A stretch of DNA of 18,134 bases. It comes from Hyphomicrobium_A sp039933175 (GTDB lineage Bacteria; Pseudomonadota; Alphaproteobacteria; Rhizobiales; Hyphomicrobiaceae). The DNA is taken from positions 1-18,134 of the forward strand of contig JBDTOR010000038.1 of the NCBI GenBank assembly GCA_039933175.1. The letters run 5' to 3'. Position numbers and translations under genes: made by a program. Below the pieces are notes generated by a model. It was not told the DNA's origin. It saw only the letters and a list, made by a program, of their open reading frames with translations, and ran no database searches. Below are positions 15,129 through 18,134 of this stretch, piece after piece (the first letter of the stretch is position 1; each line of letters starts with the position of its first letter).

Positions 15129-16268
15129 ATGAAGCGCGTCGCTAGTCGCCCCCCTAAGCCCCTGAATTTCATTGCGGCGTCCATTCTGGGAACGCTGTTC
15201 CTGGTGCCCCCGGCGCCCGCCCAAGCGTCCGTTTTTGGGACGGACCAGCGGGCCCCTTTGCCCCAAACAATGCACGATGCCGGATCGAAGATCGGGGTCT
15301 TCTTCGACGTCCGCTCACATTCGGTGTGCACGGCGTTCTGCCTCGCCCCCGATGTGGTGGCGACGGCGGCGCACTGTCTCTACCGCACCAAGGGCGAGAA
15401 GCCGCTGCGTCTCTCCGATCTTTCCTTCAAGCTGCACGGCACGACGGAGGGCGTGCGGATCGCCGGCGCCGGCTCCGGCGCGCCCGAGGCGAACGTCATC
15501 TCCGGCTCGACGCGCCTCAATGTGCATCCACCCATTGACGCAACACGCGATTGGGCGGTCGTTCGCCTTGCCGCGCCGGCCTGCAAGGCGGGCGCCTTCA
15601 CCGTCAGCCCCAAGTCCGTCACCGAGGTGATGAAGCTCTCCGCCAAGGGCCAGGTATTCAACATCGCCTATCACCGCGATCTGCCGAAGTGGGAGCCGAT
15701 GCTAAATACCGGCTGCGGGGTGCGGCGCGATTTCGACGACGCCGACTGGAGCACGATCCGGCGTGACTTCACCGACCCCGACCAGCTGCTGCTGCACACC
15801 TGCGACACGGGCGCCGCCTCGTCAGGCTCTCCCCTCCTCGTTGAGGGGCCGACCGGCCCGGAGGTCGTCGGCATCAACGTCGGCACCTACGTTCAGTCGA
15901 AGGTGATCATGCTCAACGGCGAGGTGCTGCACCGCTTCAAGTCGGATGACGTCGCCAACACCGGCGTCAACGCGCTCGCCTTCGCCGCGTCGCTCGGCCG
16001 CTTCCTCGGCGCCGATACGCTGACGACGCGCAAGGACGTGCGCCGCCTGCAGGATGCGCTGGCGTCGCGCGGCCTCTATGCCGGACCGCGCGATGGCCGC
16101 TTCGGGTTAGGACTGCGGGTCGCCGTCGAAGGTTTCGAGCGGGCTTCCCGCATGCCGGTATCCGGGCTCGCAACGCATGCTCTTCTCGCCGTGCTCGACG
16201 GCGAGAGCCAGATCGTGACCGGCAAGATCGAATCGCGCTCCGTGCCCACCTCGGGCGGCCCGCGCTAG
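15129..16268 (+). CDS. Secreted trypsin-like serine protease with C-terminal peptidoglycan-binding domain
   Basis: 379-residue protein with an N-terminal signal peptide (charged start, hydrophobic about 13-27, likely cleavage after APAQA near residue 33). An S1-type protease domain follows (about 50-290) with H82 in TAAHC, D141 in RDWAVVRL and S232 in ASSGSP. The last motif differs from the usual GDSGGP by lacking the Asp before the Ser. Residues about 302-356 (RKDVRRLQDALASRGLYAGPRDG...) match the repeat pattern of the peptidoglycan-binding fold (PG_binding_1). By inference it is a periplasmic protease tethered to the wall. It is divergent from degP and convergent with ccmH, alone on its strand within an otherwise minus-strand block. 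Its substrate is unknown. The ATG at 15129 has only a weak AG-rich RBS. Confidence 0.85.
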   Translation: MKRVASRPPKPLNFIAASILGTLFLVPPAPAQASVFGTDQRAPLPQTMHDAGSKIGVFFDVRSHSVCTAFCLAPDVVATAAHCLYRTKGEKPLRLSDLSFKLHGTTEGVRIAGAGSGAPEANVISGSTRLNVHPPIDATRDWAVVRLAAPACKAGAFTVSPKSVTEVMKLSAKGQVFNIAYHRDLPKWEPMLNTGCGVRRDFDDADWSTIRRDFTDPDQLLLHTCDTGAASSGSPLLVEGPTGPEVVGINVGTYVQSKVIMLNGEVLHRFKSDDVANTGVNALAFAASLGRFLGADTLTTRKDVRRLQDALASRGLYAGPRDGRFGLGLRVAVEGFERASRMPVSGLATHALLAVLDGESQIVTGKIESRSVPTSGGPR

Positions 16269-16309
16269 CTCAGTCGCGGCAATCCTAGTCGCGTACGGGC
16301 CTAGTCGCG
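16269..16309. repeat. Three short direct repeats at the convergent gene junction
   Basis: CTCAGTCGCG (16269-16278), CCTAGTCGCG (16284-16293) and CCTAGTCGCG (16300-16309) occur at 15-16 bp spacing. The last two are identical and the third contains the ccmH stop codon. They may be remnants of local duplication; no hairpin or T-run suggests a terminator. Confidence 0.45.
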
Positions 16310-16801
16310 GATCGGCGGCTCACCCTCGTTCTCGGCGAGGATCGACCGCAGCTTGTCCTCTTCGTCGACGGACAGCGGCGTCAAGCTTGCGTTGGCGACC
16401 AGCGGCTGGCGGCGTCGCCAAGCACGCGCCGTCGTCCACACGGCCGCCAGCAGCGCCAGCAGCGGCGCCAGCCACAACAACACGGTGCGCCAGGAGAGCG
16501 GCGGGCTGAGCAGCACGAACTCGCCGTAGCGATCTTCGACGAAGCGCATCACCTGGGCATCGCTGTCGCCGGCCTTGAGCCGCTCGCGCACCAGGAGGCG
16601 CAAGTCGCGCGCCAGCGGTGCATTGCTGTCGTCGATCGATTGGTTCTGGCAAACGAGGCAGCGCAGGCCCGAGGAGAGATGGCGCGCCCGCGCTTCAAGC
16701 GCCGCGTCGGACAAGATCTCGTCCGGATCCACCGCCAGCGCCGCTCCGGCGGCGGCGAGCGCCGCCGCAATCATCACCAAGGCTGTTGCCCTGCGTTTCA
16801 T
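16301..16801 (-). CDS. ccmH: Cytochrome c-type biogenesis protein CcmH (CycL)
   Basis: 166-residue membrane-anchored thiol-disulfide protein of the System I cytochrome c maturation pathway. It has a signal peptide (about 5-23), the family motif LRCLVCQNQ with redox cysteines C48 and C51, and a single membrane helix near 104-124 followed by a cytoplasmic tail. It reduces or presents the haem-binding CXXCH of apocytochrome c to the CcmF haem lyase. The length fits the short CcmH/CycL form, not the long E. coli fusion that also carries the CycH/CcmI part. Its ATG overlaps the ccmF stop by 4 bp (ATGA), indicating translational coupling. Confidence 0.95.
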   Translation of the reverse strand: MKRRATALVMIAAALAAAGAALAVDPDEILSDAALEARARHLSSGLRCLVCQNQSIDDSNAPLARDLRLLVRERLKAGDSDAQVMRFVEDRYGEFVLLSPPLSWRTVLLWLAPLLALLAAVWTTARAWRRRQPLVANASLTPLSVDEEDKLRSILAENEGEPPIRD

Positions 16802-18134
16802 TCTGCGGGGGCCGCGGCGAGGCGGCGGGCGCGACCCGGGGCGCCGACGCGCAGTCGCCGATCCGATAGCGACACGGCGCCGGCCAGGAACATCATCACC
16901 GCGCCCAGCCAGATGAAACGCACCAGCGGATTGAAGTAGGCGCGCACCGCGTAGCCGCCGGCGTTCTGCTTGTCGCCTAGTACGACGTAGAGATCGCCGC
17001 GCCAGGCGACGTGAATGCCGGCCTCGGTGGTCGGCTCGGGCGGCATGTCGTAGATGCGCCGCGCCGGCTCGAGGTGCGCAACGGGAGCGCCGCCGCGCGT
17101 CACATCGAACACCGCGACCTCCTCGCGATAGTTCGGCCCGGTGGCCGGAGCGACGCCCTTGAAGGTCAGCTCATACCCCGACAGCGCCAGCTGCTCGCCC
17201 GGCTTCATGATGACGATGCGCTCTTCGCGGTAGGCGCTGGTCGCCACGACACCCACCACCATCATGCCGACGCCGAAGTGCGCCATTACCGAACCGATGG
17301 CCGAGCGCGGCAAACTGGTAAAGCGGCGCCAGGCTTCGCTCGGCGACACGCTGCCGAGGCGCGCGCGCCAGGTCAGATCGGAAACCGCACCCGCCATGAC
17401 AAACACGCCCAGCGCGATGCCAAACGGCGCCAGCCACGGCCCGCGGTGCATACCAATCATGCCCAGCACCATGACGACGATGGCCAGCATGGCGGCGAAC
17501 ATCAGCCGCTGTGCCGCGCCCAAGACGTCGCCGCGCTTCCAGGCGAGGAACGGCCCAAACGGCAACGCCAAAAGCAGCGGCACCATCAGTGGCCCGAAGG
17601 TCCAGTCAAAGTAGGGAGGCCCGACCGAGATCTTGCCGCCGGTGAATAGTTCAAACGCCAGGGGGTAGAGCGTGCCGACGAACACCGTGGCGCACGCAAC
17701 AGTCAGGAGGATGTTGTTGAGGACGAGCGCCCCCTCGCGGCTGATGGGTGCAAAGATGCCGCCCTGGCGCAAGTCACGCGCGCGCAAGGCGAACAGGGCA
17801 AGTCCGCCGCCGGTGAACAGCGACATGATGGCGAGAATGAAAATGCCGCGCTGCGGATCGACCGCGAAGGCGTGCACCGACGTCAGCACGCCCGAGCGCA
17901 CCAGGAAGGTGCCCATCAGCGACAGCGAGAAGGTGAGGATGGCAAGCAGCACCGTCCACACTTTCAGTGCGTCGCGCTTTTCCATCACCAGCGCCGAGTG
18001 CAGCAGCGCCGTGCCGGCCAGCCACGGCATGAACGAAGCGTTCTCGACCGGATCCCAGAACCACCAGCCGCCCCAGCCCAGCTCGTAGTAGGCCCACCAC
18101 GAGCCCATGGCGATGCCGATGGTCAGGCACATCC
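16798..18134 (-). CDS. ccmF: Cytochrome c haem lyase subunit CcmF (CycK), 5' end beyond window
   Basis: About 444 C-terminal residues of CcmF are visible; the family is usually about 650 residues, so roughly a third is missing at the right edge. The protein is a polytopic inner-membrane haem lyase that ligates haem to apocytochrome c. The tryptophan-rich WWD haem-handling motif is at visible residues 19-37 (GWGGWWFWDPVENASFMPW). Histidines expected to ligate haem or face the periplasm appear in LLHSAL, SVHAFAVDP and further on in MAHFGVG. At least eight further hydrophobic helices follow, then a large periplasmic loop before the last helix. Its stop overlaps the ccmH start by 4 bp, the usual ccmF-ccmH operon end. 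Confidence 0.96.
   Translation of the reverse strand, partial: MCLTIGIAMGSWWAYYELGWGGWWFWDPVENASFMPWLAGTALLHSALVMEKRDALKVWTVLLAILTFSLSLMGTFLVRSGVLTSVHAFAVDPQRGIFILAIMSLFTGGGLALFALRARDLRQGGIFAPISREGALVLNNILLTVACATVFVGTLYPLAFELFTGGKISVGPPYFDWTFGPLMVPLLLALPFGPFLAWKRGDVLGAAQRLMFAAMLAIVVMVLGMIGMHRGPWLAPFGIALGVFVMAGAVSDLTWRARLGSVSPSEAWRRFTSLPRSAIGSVMAHFGVGMMVVGVVATSAYREERIVIMKPGEQLALSGYELTFKGVAPATGPNYREEVAVFDVTRGGAPVAHLEPARRIYDMPPEPTTEAGIHVAWRGDLYVVLGDKQNAGGYAVRAYFNPLVRFIWLGAVMMFLAGAVSLSDRRLRVGAPGRARRLAAAPAE

Noticed and set aside
14987..15331. N-terminal extension of DegP
   Set aside because: It would overlap the divergent protease gene; GGAGG and a signal sequence support the start at 14986.
1..18134. 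CRISPR arrays, tRNA/rRNA genes, insertion sequences, prophage or attachment sites
   Set aside because: No repeat-spacer pattern, no recognisable RNA gene, no transposase or integrase, and no terminal repeats were seen; composition is uniform across the window.

Overview
The window is GC-rich, compactly coded DNA from an alphaproteobacterium, most likely of the order Hyphomicrobiales (Rhizobiales). Three things point there. The block ccmF/cycK - ccmH/cycL - degP - OmpR-type regulator - histidine kinase - glnE follows a gene order I recall from rhizobia. Two promoter sites match the alphaproteobacterial EcfG (general stress) consensus. A kinase-like protein carries the DHp (dimerization/histidine phosphotransfer) signature of the PleC/DivJ/PdhS group. 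The genus is not certain; a Hyphomicrobium-like organism is a guess.

Layout. 1-89: apparent 3' end of an unknown + strand gene. 94-1638 (-): membrane-anchored GTPase, convergent with it. 1639-1916: divergent control region with two back-to-back EcfG-type promoters, one per strand. 1917-2303 (+): single-domain receiver protein resembling the FAT GUY class. 2450-5116 (+): aminopeptidase N (pepN). 5256-6365 (+): membrane protein with an intact histidine-kinase DHp domain but a badly degenerate ATPase domain. 6357-8059 (-): ECF sigma factor, probable membrane anti-sigma factor and CnrX/CpxP-like periplasmic metal sensor, the last overlapping the kinase-like gene tail to tail. 8209-11160 (-): glnE. 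11210-13271 (-): two-component pair (HK and OmpR-type RR, overlapping). 13345-13381: a very strong hairpin between the RR gene and degP. 13409-14986 (-): Do-family protease degP. 15129-16268 (+): secreted trypsin-like protease with a C-terminal peptidoglycan-binding domain. 16301-18134 (-): ccmH and the 3' two-thirds of ccmF, for cytochrome c maturation. No intergenic stretch exceeds 300 bp.

How the genes fit together. Much of the window concerns the cell envelope and stress: periplasmic quality control (DegP) beside a two-component system, cytochrome c assembly, an ECF sigma cassette with a periplasmic sensor, and an EcfG-type divergent pair. GlnE (nitrogen control of glutamine synthetase) and PepN are housekeeping genes. 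No rRNA, tRNA, CRISPR array, insertion sequence or prophage gene was seen. The least conventional items are the divergent stress-promoter pair, the kinase-like protein with a ruined ATP site, the poorly characterised sigma/anti-sigma/sensor cassette, and the lone protease placed between the cytochrome c genes and degP.
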